The position numbers and the translations under genes were made by a program. A DNA stretch of 64,000 nucleotides, taken from Martinezella lusitana. GTDB lineage: Bacteria; Pseudomonadota; Alphaproteobacteria; Rhizobiales; Rhizobiaceae. Position 1 is the stretch's first letter. Each line of letters begins with the position of its first letter. The stretch covers positions 23,292 through 87,291 of the forward strand of contig NZ_JACHBG010000022.1 of NCBI RefSeq assembly GCF_014207095.1. The letters are read 5' to 3'. Shown in pieces: positions 11,915-19,806 of the stretch. The notes beneath the pieces were generated by a model that was given only the letters and a program-made list of their open reading frames with translations, made no database searches and was not told where the DNA came from.

Positions 11915-11999
11915 GCCCCATTGGCGGAATTGGTAGACGCGCTCGACTCAAAATCGAGTTTCGAAAGAAGTGCTGGTTCGACTCCGGCATGGGGCACCA
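11915..11999 (+). tRNA. tRNA-Leu (anticodon CAA)
   Basis: A class II tRNA with acceptor stem GCCCCAT paired to ATGGGGC, A discriminator, D-arm with GGTAG, anticodon loop CTCAAAA giving anticodon CAA, long variable arm and TTCGACT T-arm. CCA is encoded at 11997-11999. Confidence 0.95.
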
Positions 12000-12340
12000 C
12001 TTCAAACATGATTTGTTGAAGTCCGATACCTGCAAAACAACCTCTGCCTGCGATCACGCGAACCCCTTTATCAGTTTAGGTTCCATATCGACCATTCCGC
12101 ATGGCCAAGGAATTGGCTTGCGGTTGTCGAACGATCGAAACGCGAATGCGGTGACCAAGCATGTTCATTTCAGGTGGTCGATAGCTTCCATCGATCATGC
12201 CCGGACCTTCGGTAAACTCCGGAGCCTGCGGTCCTCCATCACGAAAAATTTTGATTTTGTGCGGCTTCCGTCAGCCCCCGACCATTTACAGCCATAATCC
12301 TGCCCCCTAAAGGTTTGCAACGCAGCAAAAAGGGGCCTTC
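12000..12340. other. Non-coding gap after tRNA-Leu
   Basis: A small hairpin (11999-12005 with 12016-12022) follows the tRNA and may help 3' processing or termination. The rest shows no gene with coding character; an apparent plus-strand ORF here reads through the tRNA and is rejected. The last 40 bases form the leader of the YqaA gene. Confidence 0.5.
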
Positions 12341-12934
12341 ATGCTTCGTAGACTTTACGACTGGACCATGTCGCTTGCCGGCCGCAAATCGGCAGAAATC
12401 TGGTTGGCTGTTATCGCCTTCGTCGAAAGCTCGATCTTTCTCGTTCCGGCCGACGTGCTTTTCCTGCCGATGTCGCTGGCCAAGCCTGAGCGCGCCTGGC
12501 GCTATGCGCTGACGGCGACGGTCGCTTCCGTGCTCGGCGGCATTGCCGGCTGGGCGCTTGGCTATTACGCTTTCGAGACCATTGCCAAGCCGATTCTCGA
12601 ATTCTACGGCAAGCTCGACGCCTTCAACCAGATGAGCGCCGGCGTCACCTATGAATGGGTCCTGCTGCTGCTGGTCACTTCAGGCCTGGCGCATCTGCCG
12701 CCGATCAAAGTGGTGACGATCCTGTCCGGCGTCGCCCATATTGATCTCGGCCTGTTCATCATCTCGGCCATCGTCGCTCGCGGCGCGCGGTTTTTCCTGC
12801 TGGCCTTCCTGCTGCGTCGCTACGGCGAATCCATCCGCCATTTCATCGAGAAGCGCCTGGGCCAGATTGCCATGGCAGCCGCCGCCATTCTCATCGCCCT
12901 CTACGCAGTCTTCCATTTTGCCCTGGCAAGCTGA
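12341..12934 (+). CDS. YqaA/DedA-like membrane protein
   Basis: A 197-aa membrane protein with four or five hydrophobic segments, of the YqaA group related to DedA (VTT domain) proteins. The signature is the VESSIFLVPADVLFLPM segment near residue 28 and the GGIAGWALGY segment. The role of YqaA is not established; DedA-family members affect membrane lipid translocation and envelope integrity. Only 16 bp separates it from dsbB, so they are probably cotranscribed. Confidence 0.75.
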   Translation: MLRRLYDWTMSLAGRKSAEIWLAVIAFVESSIFLVPADVLFLPMSLAKPERAWRYALTATVASVLGGIAGWALGYYAFETIAKPILEFYGKLDAFNQMSAGVTYEWVLLLLVTSGLAHLPPIKVVTILSGVAHIDLGLFIISAIVARGARFFLLAFLLRRYGESIRHFIEKRLGQIAMAAAAILIALYAVFHFALAS

Positions 12935-12950
12935 CCAAGGAGCCCCACAC

Positions 12951-13463
12951 ATGTCCACGACCTCGACCTCCTCCCGCGCCGGCCTCGGCTATAGCACGCT
13001 GTTGACGATCGGCATGATCGTCGTCATCGGTTCCGCGCTCGCGTTCCAATACAAGGGCGGCTATATCCCCTGCGCCCTCTGCCTGGAGCAGCGTCAGCCC
13101 TATTACTACGGCATCCCGGTCGCGATCGTCGCCGCGCTGAGCGCAATCGCCGGCCTGCCCTCCTGGATCACCCGCGGCCTTTTGATCATCGCCGGTCTGA
13201 TGATGGTGGTCGGCGGCGGCATCGGCGTCTATCACGCCGGCGTCGAATGGCATTTCTGGGAAGGCCCTACCACCTGCTCGACGACAGCCAGCAGCATGAC
13301 GCAGAACGCCGGCAACCTCCTGAGCGAGCTCAGCACCATCAAGGGTCCGTCCTGCACGGAAGCGGCACTGCGCGTTCTCGGCCTGTCCATGGCAGGCTGG
13401 AATGTCATCGCAAGCGTGATTCTGGCTGCCATTGCTTTTGTTGGGGCAAAGAAGGCTGCTTGA
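12951..13463 (+). CDS. dsbB: Disulfide bond formation protein B (DsbB family)
   Basis: An inner-membrane protein that reoxidises a periplasmic DsbA-like oxidase using quinone. The 170-aa protein has four transmembrane helices, the first periplasmic cysteine pair CALC at residues 41-44, and a second pair at C109 and C135. The start is ATG at 12951 after an AAGGAG site; the longer reading frame upstream overlaps the YqaA gene and is not used. No dsbA is in the window. Confidence 0.92.
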   Translation: MSTTSTSSRAGLGYSTLLTIGMIVVIGSALAFQYKGGYIPCALCLEQRQPYYYGIPVAIVAALSAIAGLPSWITRGLLIIAGLMMVVGGGIGVYHAGVEWHFWEGPTTCSTTASSMTQNAGNLLSELSTIKGPSCTEAALRVLGLSMAGWNVIASVILAAIAFVGAKKAA

Positions 13464-13508
13464 ATCTTTGGGCGAGCGACGGTCCTCTCGTATGAGGTAG
13501 CTCTGATA

Positions 13509-13690
13509 CCCTCCTCTGTCACTTCGTGACATCTCCCCCACAAGGGGAAGATTGGTGGGAATGAGCTGCACCTCGCTACAAAACGAAATAAGCTCAACAA
13601 CAGCAGATACGATGTCGATTTAGGTCGGGAAGGTACCGCGAGTTACCGACCTCCCCACTTGTGGGGGAGATGTCGCGACAGCGACAAAGG
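13509..13690. repeat. Inverted pair of GC-rich intergenic repeats (RIME-like)
   Basis: About 40 bp at 13509-13548 (CTCTGTCACTTCGTGACATC, then CTCCCCCACAAGGGG) returns in reverse complement at 13651-13690 with a few mismatches. Together the arms could form a large hairpin with a loop of about 100 nt. The sequence looks like a known type of rhizobial intergenic mosaic element. The interval to the downstream HNH gene otherwise shows no coding signal. Confidence 0.6.
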
Positions 13691-13752
13691 GGCGCGCCAC
13701 ACTCTCCTTGCGTAAAGCCGCCGAGACGATACTCGCACCAACAGAAAAGCCC

Positions 13753-14310
13753 TTACGGCTGCAGTTCCGAATCCCAATAGAGATAGTCGAGCCAGCTGTC
13801 GTGGAGATAGTTCGGTGGGAACAGACGACCGTTGTTGTGCAGGTCCTGCACGGTCGGCTGATATGGCTTCTGCGCCGGGAACATACCGGCCTGCTTCGGT
13901 AGCTTGCTGCCCTTGCGCAGATTGCATGGCGAGCAGGCGGCCACCACGTTCTCCCAGGTCGTCTCGCCGCCATGGGCGCGCGGAATGACGTGGTCGAAAG
14001 TCAGGTCGTCATGGGTGCCGCAATACTGGCATTCGAACCGGTCGCGCAGGAAGACGTTGAACCGGGTGAAGGCTGGATTGCGGGACGGCTGCACGTATGT
14101 TTTCAGGCAGACGACGCTCGGCAGCCGCATCGAGAAGCTCGGTGACGAAACGCTGTGATCGTATTCTGCAATGATGTTCACACGGTCAAGGAAAACCGCC
14201 TTGATCGCGTCCTGCCAGGACCACAGCGACAAGGGATAATAACTCAGCGGTCTGTAGTCAGCGTTCAGCACGAGCGCCGGCAGGGACTGCGGGGAGACTG
14301 CAATCGTCAA
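13753..14310 (-). CDS. HNH endonuclease family protein
   Basis: A 185-aa protein with a central zinc-bound HNH domain: C94 and C97 (CQYC), the D106-H107 pair in FDHVIPRAHGG, the catalytic N at about 121, and the second zinc pair C126 and C129 (CSPC). The N-terminal half carries the LNADYRPLSYYPLSLWSWQDAIK segment typical of a widely conserved alphaproteobacterial HNH family of unknown role. No restriction-system partner is adjacent, so a defence role is not supported. Confidence 0.85.
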   Translation of the reverse strand: MTIAVSPQSLPALVLNADYRPLSYYPLSLWSWQDAIKAVFLDRVNIIAEYDHSVSSPSFSMRLPSVVCLKTYVQPSRNPAFTRFNVFLRDRFECQYCGTHDDLTFDHVIPRAHGGETTWENVVAACSPCNLRKGSKLPKQAGMFPAQKPYQPTVQDLHNNGRLFPPNYLHDSWLDYLYWDSELQP

Positions 14311-14421
14311 GGAACCCTCCTGATCGATTCGGCATCTACACCTGTATATTAGGCCGGTTGTTACAGGATTGTGAAGTCCAATAAATTCAGTGCGTACAGG
14401 CCGATCCGCAAGGGCGGTCGA

Positions 14422-15066
14422 TTAGACTATGGGCAGCGCATCCCGCCGCGTTTTCACGGCGTAATAGGCCCAGAAAAGACGGGCCGCGACCGAGCGCCAA
14501 GGCGCCCAAATCAAGGCTTCCCGGGCAACTGCCTTGGCAACCGGCCGGACCTGGTGGCCGAAGGCCATGCCGACGGCCGCCTGCAGCGCCACATCGCCGG
14601 CCGGAAACACATCTGCGTGACCGCCGCAGAACATCAGGTAAACCTCAGCCGTCCAGGGGCCGATTCCCTTGATCGACGTCAGCTCGGCAAGCGCCTTTTC
14701 CGGCGTTTCGGCGCTGAGCGCATGCAGATCGAGGCTGCCGTCGGCAACGGCATCGGCGACGCGCGCCAGCGTATCATGCTTGATTCGCGACAGGCCGAAG
14801 CTTCGCCAGGCTTCCGGCTCGAGGCCGACATAGTCTTCGGCAGTCACCTGCCCCATCCCGGCAATCATCTTGCCCCAGATCGCATCGGCGCTGGCGCGCG
14901 AAACGACCTGCGAAACGATGATATGGGCAAGCCCTTCGAAGCCCGGTTGCCGCAGCCGCAGCGGCAAGGCGCCGGCCTCTGCGGCAACCTGCCGCAGGCG
15001 CGGATCAAGCTCCAAGAGTGCGGCCAGCCCCCGTTCGATGTCGCAGTCGTCGCGTATGATCTGCAT
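14422..15066 (-). CDS. alkA: DNA-3-methyladenine glycosylase II (AlkA-like)
   Basis: A base-excision repair glycosylase of the HhH-GPD superfamily that removes alkylated bases. The 214-aa protein shows the helix-hairpin-helix segment LTSIKGIGPWTAEVY (residues 129-143), a GPD loop and the catalytic aspartate at about D158. It is shorter than E. coli AlkA because it lacks the N-terminal domain, like the compact forms common in alphaproteobacteria. The ATG at 15066 is preferred over an in-frame upstream start at 15111 that would overlap the gluQ start. Its start lies only 43 bp from the divergent gluQ start. Confidence 0.88.
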   Translation of the reverse strand: MQIIRDDCDIERGLAALLELDPRLRQVAAEAGALPLRLRQPGFEGLAHIIVSQVVSRASADAIWGKMIAGMGQVTAEDYVGLEPEAWRSFGLSRIKHDTLARVADAVADGSLDLHALSAETPEKALAELTSIKGIGPWTAEVYLMFCGGHADVFPAGDVALQAAVGMAFGHQVRPVAKAVAREALIWAPWRSVAARLFWAYYAVKTRRDALPIV

Positions 15067-15109
15067 GGTGTCTCGTAGTCCCCGACTCGATTTCGTGGCA
15101 GAAGAAAGC

Positions 15110-15991
15110 ATGATCGAGATTCCCCGTCAAAAACCGAAATTCCGTTTTGCTCCAAGCCCCAACGGCCCATTGCACCTTGGCCACGCCCTGTCGGCCATCC
15201 TTAATTGCGAGATGGCGGAAAAGGCGGGCGGCGATTTCCTGCTGCGCATCGAAGACATAGATCAGACGCGCTGCACACCCGATTTCGAAAAGGACATCTA
15301 TACTGATCTTTCCTGGCTCGGGCTTCGCTGGCAGGAGCCGGTGCGTCGCCAGTCCGAACATTTCCCTGCCTATCAGGAAGCGCTACAGATCCTTATCGAG
15401 CGCGGCCTCGTCTACCCCGCCTTCCTCACGCGCGGCGAGGTCAAGGCACGCGTTGCCGCCCTTGAAGCGAATGGCGCGCCATGGCCGCTCGACCCCGATG
15501 GTACACCGCTCTATCCCCCCGACGATCGCGAGCGCAGCGATGATGAACGGCGGCGCTTGCTGGCGTCAGGCGTGAAACATGCTTGGCGTCTCGACATGGA
15601 AAAGGCGCTGGCAGCAATAGTCGAACCGCTTCATTGGCAAGAGAGCGGCGATGGCGAGAGGGGCGCTATCTCTGCCGACCCGGCGACCTGGGGCGATGTC
15701 GTGCTGTCGCGCTCCGATGCGCCCTCAAGCTATCATCTCTCAGTCGTCGTCGACGATGCGGCGCAGGGCATTACCCATGTCGTGCGCGGGCTCGACCTTT
15801 TCCACGCCACATCGATCCATCGCCTGCTGCAAACATTGCTTGGCCTGCCCGAGCCACTCTATCACCACCATCGCCTCCTCCTCGGCAGCGACGGCAAGAA
15901 GCTCTCCAAGAGCATGGGCGATACCGGCATTGCCGAATGGCGCCGGCAGGGCTGGTCACCGGCGGAGCTTCGCCGCCGCATCGGCCTCTGA
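15110..15991 (+). CDS. gluQ: Glutamyl-Q tRNA(Asp) synthetase (GluQRS)
   Basis: Attaches glutamate to the queuosine at position 34 of tRNA-Asp. The 293-aa protein is a truncated class I glutamyl-tRNA synthetase: it has the catalytic core with HLGH (residues 22-25) and KKLSKS (about 261-266) but no anticodon-binding domain, which separates it from GltX. The ATG at 15110 starts the conserved core. Its 3' end overlaps the convergent YihY gene by 36 bp. A queuosine-precursor transporter gene lies elsewhere in this window at 45.6 kb. Confidence 0.92.
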   Translation: MIEIPRQKPKFRFAPSPNGPLHLGHALSAILNCEMAEKAGGDFLLRIEDIDQTRCTPDFEKDIYTDLSWLGLRWQEPVRRQSEHFPAYQEALQILIERGLVYPAFLTRGEVKARVAALEANGAPWPLDPDGTPLYPPDDRERSDDERRRLLASGVKHAWRLDMEKALAAIVEPLHWQESGDGERGAISADPATWGDVVLSRSDAPSSYHLSVVVDDAAQGITHVVRGLDLFHATSIHRLLQTLLGLPEPLYHHHRLLLGSDGKKLSKSMGDTGIAEWRRQGWSPAELRRRIGL

Positions 15992-16912
15992 CGCCGGCTT
16001 TTCCGGTGGGCCTTCTACCGCACGACTCGCCACCTTACCGAAGAGCAGCCGCCGCACGCGGAACTTCATCAGGGCCGCATTGATTTCCGCCCCCATGATG
16101 AAGATCACCGCCAGCATATAAAGAAAGATCAGCACGATCATCACCGACGCCAGGCCGGCATAGGTGGCGGTGTAGTTGGCAAAGGTCGAGAGATAATAGG
16201 CAAAGAGCAGCGCCCCGACCGACCAGAAGACCAAGGTCAGCAAGACGCCGGGGATGACGTCGAGCAATCGCCTTCGCCCGGCTGCAAGCCAAAGATGAAG
16301 GATCATCAACCCTGCCAGAAGCAGGAAGATCGTACCGTAAATCCGCCAGCTGAAGACGATGTCGAGGATATCGGCAAGTTTCGGCAGCCATTGCCGGGTG
16401 TAGTTGAGCGCAAGCGGCACCGCGACGAGCAGGATGCTGAGGATGGCAAAGATCAACACCGCGATCAGCACATAGCCGAGACTGGCGAGGCGGTTGAAAT
16501 ACCACGGTCTGGTTTCCGGCACGCGATAGGCACGATTGAGGGATATGCGCAGTGCCTCGACGCCGTTCGAGGCGAAGTAGGCTGCCGCGAGCACGGAGAC
16601 CGTCAAAAGGCCGCCGCGCGGAATCGTCAGGACCTGCACGACCTGATCCGCCAAAGGCTTGGCGATCGCCTCCGGCCAGGTATCGAAGATCAGATGCACT
16701 GCCGTCGACGAAAATTGGCTGGCGCCGAGAAAGCTTGCCAGCGCCGTGCCGAAGATAAGGAAGGGGAAAACCGCCAGCAGCGTCGAAAGCGCTACATGGC
16801 TTGCCATGGCGAACCCGTCATCCTCGACGAAGTGGAACACCGCGTCGTAGATCACCTTGTAAATCGTCCGCAGGGCTGTCGGCATTCCATCTCCGCTGAC
16901 ATCGGCATTCAT
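15956..16912 (-). CDS. YihY/BrkB-family inner membrane protein
   Basis: A 318-aa protein with six or so transmembrane helices of the YihY/virulence factor BrkB family (once mis-called RNase BN). The family segments SHVALSTLLAVFPFL and YFASNGVEALRISLNRAYRVPETR are both present. The function is unsettled. The C-terminal tail is charged and alanine-rich and is the part that overlaps the convergent gluQ gene. Confidence 0.88.
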   Translation of the reverse strand: MNADVSGDGMPTALRTIYKVIYDAVFHFVEDDGFAMASHVALSTLLAVFPFLIFGTALASFLGASQFSSTAVHLIFDTWPEAIAKPLADQVVQVLTIPRGGLLTVSVLAAAYFASNGVEALRISLNRAYRVPETRPWYFNRLASLGYVLIAVLIFAILSILLVAVPLALNYTRQWLPKLADILDIVFSWRIYGTIFLLLAGLMILHLWLAAGRRRLLDVIPGVLLTLVFWSVGALLFAYYLSTFANYTATYAGLASVMIVLIFLYMLAVIFIMGAEINAALMKFRVRRLLFGKVASRAVEGPPEKPASEADAAAKLRR

Positions 16913-16982
16913 CCGCCGGTTGTCGATTGTATCAGGTCCCTGAATATGGGAAACGAGACGTGCTTTGTACAGGAATCATCCC

Positions 16983-17816
16983 ATGACGGAACAACGCATT
17001 ATCCTGCTGACTGGTTGCTCGTCTGGAATCGGCGCCTATTGCGCGCGGGCGCTGAAGGCAGATGGATGGCGTGTCTTTGCAACGGTGCGCAAGGAAGAGG
17101 ACCTGGCATCGCTGGAGGCCGACGGCATCGAAGCGCTTCTCCTCGACTACACCAGGCCGGAGACGATTTCCGCAACCGTTGCAACGGTGCGCGAGCGCAC
17201 GGGCGACCGTATCGACGCCCTTTTCAACAATGGCGCCTACGGCCAGACCGGCGCCGTCGAAGACCTTTCGACCGATGTGCTGCGGGCGCAGTTCGAAACG
17301 AACTTCTTCGGCTGGCACGAGTTGACGCGCCAGATCATTCCGCTGATGCGCAAGCAGGGTCACGGCCGTATCGTCAATTGCTCGTCCATTCTCGGCCTGA
17401 TCCCCTATCGCTTCCGCGGTGCCTATACCGCCTCGAAATTCGCCCTGGAGGGACTGACGATCACACTCCGGATGGAGCTGCAGGATAGCGGCATCCATGT
17501 GAGCCTGATCGAGCCCGGTCCGATTGCGACACGCTTCACCGCCAATGCACTCGCCAAGGTTCACGAGCATATCGACCTCGAAGGCTCTGTCCATGCCGCC
17601 GAATATCGGCGGCAGTTGCGGCGCCTGGATGGTTCCGGGCCGATCAACAAACATAAATTGGGCCCCGAAGCGGTCTATGATGTGCTAAAATCAGCTTTGA
17701 ATGTGAGCAATCCACGCCCACATTATCTGGTAACGACACCCGCCAAGCAGGGTGTTCTCTTGAAAAGGCTATTGCCGGCTAATCTTTTCTATCGTCTGAT
17801 GCGCCGGCTGGACTAG
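16983..17816 (+). CDS. Short-chain dehydrogenase/reductase
   Basis: A 277-aa NAD(P)-dependent oxidoreductase with the classical SDR glycine motif TGCSSGIG (residues 10-17), an NNGAYGQ segment (NNAG-like) and the catalytic YxxxK pair Y148/K152 after a serine-rich NCSSILGL strand. An upstream in-frame TTG at 16965 would add six residues; the ATG at 16983 is preferred. Substrate unknown. Its TAG stop codon is the first triplet of a palindromic repeat. Confidence 0.88.
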   Translation: MTEQRIILLTGCSSGIGAYCARALKADGWRVFATVRKEEDLASLEADGIEALLLDYTRPETISATVATVRERTGDRIDALFNNGAYGQTGAVEDLSTDVLRAQFETNFFGWHELTRQIIPLMRKQGHGRIVNCSSILGLIPYRFRGAYTASKFALEGLTITLRMELQDSGIHVSLIEPGPIATRFTANALAKVHEHIDLEGSVHAAEYRRQLRRLDGSGPINKHKLGPEAVYDVLKSALNVSNPRPHYLVTTPAKQGVLLKRLLPANLFYRLMRRLD

Positions 17817-17880
17817 AGCAATCCAGGGAAAATTGCAGAGCGTTTTCCTCCGTGATTGCTCGGAAACGATGATATAGCGC
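17814..17880 (+). repeat. Rhizobial intergenic palindromic element, copy B
   Basis: Starts TAGAGCAATCCAGGGAAAAT on the stop codon of the SDR gene and runs to a TATAGCGC end. It shares the GGAAAA...TTTTCC core with the other copies. Confidence 0.7.
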
Positions 17881-17935
17881 AACTCCGAGCTTCCATGAAA
17901 AGCCGGGTTGCCGCGCAGACAAGGGTGGAGGAGCC

Positions 17936-18139
17936 ATGTCGACCGTTACTTATGTTGCCGCCATCATTGTCATGGGCCTCGTCGCGATTGTTCTCATTCG
18001 CGGCCTGCTGAACATGATGAAAGGCGATAATCCCAATCTCTCGAACCGGCTGATGCAGCTGCGCGTTCTGCTGCAGGCAGTCGCGGTCATCCTGATCATG
18101 CTGACGCTGTGGCTGACAGGCGGCGGCCGCCCGGCCTAG
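17936..18139 (+). CDS. HIG1-domain twin-transmembrane protein
   Basis: A 67-aa inner-membrane protein with two hydrophobic helices (about residues 5-23 and 46-61) joined by a short polar loop with the conserved NPNLSNRLMQLRVLLQ segment. This matches the HIG1/hypoxia-induced family, which in mitochondria associates with respiratory complexes III and IV; the bacterial role is not well defined. It starts at ATG 17936 after a GGAGG-type site at about 17926-17930. Its TAG stop codon opens another palindromic repeat, after which comes the adenosyltransferase gene. Confidence 0.75.
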   Translation: MSTVTYVAAIIVMGLVAIVLIRGLLNMMKGDNPNLSNRLMQLRVLLQAVAVILIMLTLWLTGGGRPA

Positions 18140-18241
18140 AGCAATTCCAGGAAAAGTGCGGAGCAGTTTTCCGTCCGGAATTGTGCGAAAACAAAGGGAT
18201 AGAGCGTTTCGCAATCCGAAGGTAAAGCGAAAAGGCTCTAT
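18137..18241 (+). repeat. Rhizobial intergenic palindromic element, copy C
   Basis: The best-preserved copy. It starts on the HIG1 stop codon as TAGAGCAATTCCAGGAAAAG, folds around GGAAAA/TTTTCC with GGAAT, repeats a TAGAGCG block and ends in GGCTCTAT. It would be transcribed between the HIG1 gene and the adenosyltransferase. Confidence 0.75.
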
Positions 18242-18254
18242 CCGCAGGAAGACG

Positions 18255-18833
18255 ATGGTCAAGCTCAACAAGATCTATACCAAGACCGGCGATGACGGCA
18301 CCACGGGCCTCGTCTCCGGCCCGAGACGGCTGAAACACGATCTGCGCGTCGAAAGCTACGGCACCATCGACGAAACCAATTCCGCCATCGGCGTCGCGCG
18401 GCTGCACACCACCGATATGCCCGATCTCGACGCCATGCTGATACGCATCCAGAACGATCTCTTCGATCTCGGCGCCGATCTGTCGACACCTGAAACGGAC
18501 GAACCGCCAGCCTATGAACCGTTGCGTATCGTCGATCATCAGGTCGAGCGCATCGAGCGCGACATCGATCTGCTGAATGCAGATCTTGAGCCTCTGAGGT
18601 CTTTCGTTCTACCCGCCGGGAGCGCGGCATCGGCCCATTTGCACCTTGCTCGCACGATTGCGCGTCGTGGCGAGCGCCTGATGGTGGCGCTTTCGCGCAG
18701 CGAAGGCGAGAGGGTCAGCCCGGCGGCACTGAAATACGTCAATCGGCTGTCCGATTTCCTGTTTGTCGCGGCGCGCCATGCCAATGATTGCGGGCGCGAC
18801 GATGTGCTCTGGGTTCCCGGCCAGAATCGCTAA
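18255..18833 (+). CDS. pduO: Cob(I)yrinic acid a,c-diamide adenosyltransferase, PduO type
   Basis: Transfers the adenosyl group from ATP to cob(I)alamin to make coenzyme B12. The 192-aa protein has the PduO-type ATP motif KIYTKTGDDGTTGLVSG (residues 6-22), the conserved YGTIDETNSAIG segment and the C-terminal RLSDFLFVAAR helix. The ATG at 18255 is chosen because the longer in-frame extension is palindromic repeat sequence. It relates in pathway to the CobS/CobT cobaltochelatase genes at 48-51 kb, though not to their operon. Confidence 0.92.
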   Translation: MVKLNKIYTKTGDDGTTGLVSGPRRLKHDLRVESYGTIDETNSAIGVARLHTTDMPDLDAMLIRIQNDLFDLGADLSTPETDEPPAYEPLRIVDHQVERIERDIDLLNADLEPLRSFVLPAGSAASAHLHLARTIARRGERLMVALSRSEGERVSPAALKYVNRLSDFLFVAARHANDCGRDDVLWVPGQNR

Positions 18834-18864
18834 CGGCCGGCCTGGTTTACTTACCATCGCCATA

Positions 18865-18880
18865 TTGACGTTGACGTAAA
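18865..18880. promoter_or_regulatory. LiuR-like palindrome upstream of etfBA
   Basis: The 16-bp TTGACGTTGACGTAAA is a near palindrome about 150 bp before etfB. It agrees at 14 of 16 positions with the TTTACGTTAACGTAAA motif remembered for LiuR, a MerR-family regulator of branched-chain amino acid and acyl-CoA oxidation genes. The identity of the regulator is inference; no regulator gene is adjacent. Confidence 0.45.
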
Positions 18881-19029
18881 CGTTATTTATGCCTTTGGGG
18901 CAATTCGTCTCTCTGCGGCCTGGAAGCGTTGTAATTGGGAAAAAAACGCGTATCCATGTCGCCATTCGACAAATGGAGTGGCGCTAAACAGCGCATGCTC
19001 TCGGGCGGTCATGTTGAAGGAAGGATTCC

Positions 19030-19779
19030 ATGAAGATACTGGTGCCAGTTAAGCGGGTTGTTGACTACAACGTTAAGATCCGCGTGAAGCCGGATGGATC
19101 TGGCGTTGAGCTGTCGAACGTGAAGATGTCGATGAATCCGTTCGACGAGATCTCGGTCGAAGAGGCGCTGCGTCTGAAGGAAGCCGGCAAGGCCGAAGAA
19201 GTGGTGGTCGTATCGATCGGACCTGCCAAGGCCGAAGAGACGCTGCGCACGGCACTCGCCATGGGCGCCGACCGCGCCATTCTCGTGGAAACCGACGATG
19301 CCGTTGAGCCGCTGGCCGTTGCCAAGATCCTCAAGGGTGTCACCGAAGCCGAACAGCCAGGCCTCATCATTGTTGGCAAGCAGGCGATCGACGACGACTC
19401 GAACCAGACCGGCCAGATGCTGGCGGCGCTGCTCGGCGCAGCGCAGGCAACCTTCGCCTCCAAGATCGAGATCGGTGACGGCAAGGCAAAGGTGACCCGC
19501 GAAGTCGACGGCGGTCTGCAGACCATCGAAGTCAAGCTGCCGGCCGTTGTCACCACGGACCTGCGCTTGAACGAGCCGCGCTACGCCTCGCTGCCGAACA
19601 TCATGAAGGCCAAGAAGAAGCCGCTCGACAAGAAGTCGCCGGCCGATTTCGGCGTCTCCACCGAGCCGCGTCTGAAGGTTTTGAAGACCGAAGAGCCGGG
19701 CGGCCGCAAGGCTGGCGTCAAGGTCAAGTCGGTTGCAGAGCTCGTCGAAAAGCTCAAGACCGAAGCCGGCGTCCTGTAA
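19030..19779 (+). CDS. etfB: Electron transfer flavoprotein beta subunit
   Basis: The small ETF subunit that, with EtfA, carries electrons from acyl-CoA and other flavin dehydrogenases to ETF:ubiquinone oxidoreductase. The 249-aa length is typical. The N-terminus MKILVPVKRVVDYNVKIRVK and the internal VGKQAIDDDSNQTGQM and LRLNEPRYASLPNIMKAK signatures are family hallmarks. An AAGGA site precedes the ATG. Twenty-seven bp separate it from etfA. The long leader carries a LiuR-like palindrome. Confidence 0.97.
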   Translation: MKILVPVKRVVDYNVKIRVKPDGSGVELSNVKMSMNPFDEISVEEALRLKEAGKAEEVVVVSIGPAKAEETLRTALAMGADRAILVETDDAVEPLAVAKILKGVTEAEQPGLIIVGKQAIDDDSNQTGQMLAALLGAAQATFASKIEIGDGKAKVTREVDGGLQTIEVKLPAVVTTDLRLNEPRYASLPNIMKAKKKPLDKKSPADFGVSTEPRLKVLKTEEPGGRKAGVKVKSVAELVEKLKTEAGVL

Positions 19780-19806
19780 CCCAGTCCGAACGAGGAGTTA
19801 GACATC

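Noticed and set aside
11884..12297. Plus-strand ORF of 137 codons spanning tRNA-Leu
   Set aside because: It reads through the complete tRNA-Leu(CAA) gene, has no ribosome site and no coding character after the tRNA.
13753..14310. HNH gene as part of a restriction or defence system
   Set aside because: No methyltransferase, specificity or defence partner is adjacent; the family is a widely conserved single gene.
18156..18254. N-terminal extension of the adenosyltransferase frame
   Set aside because: The 33 extra codons are palindromic repeat sequence; the conserved protein begins at ATG 18255.
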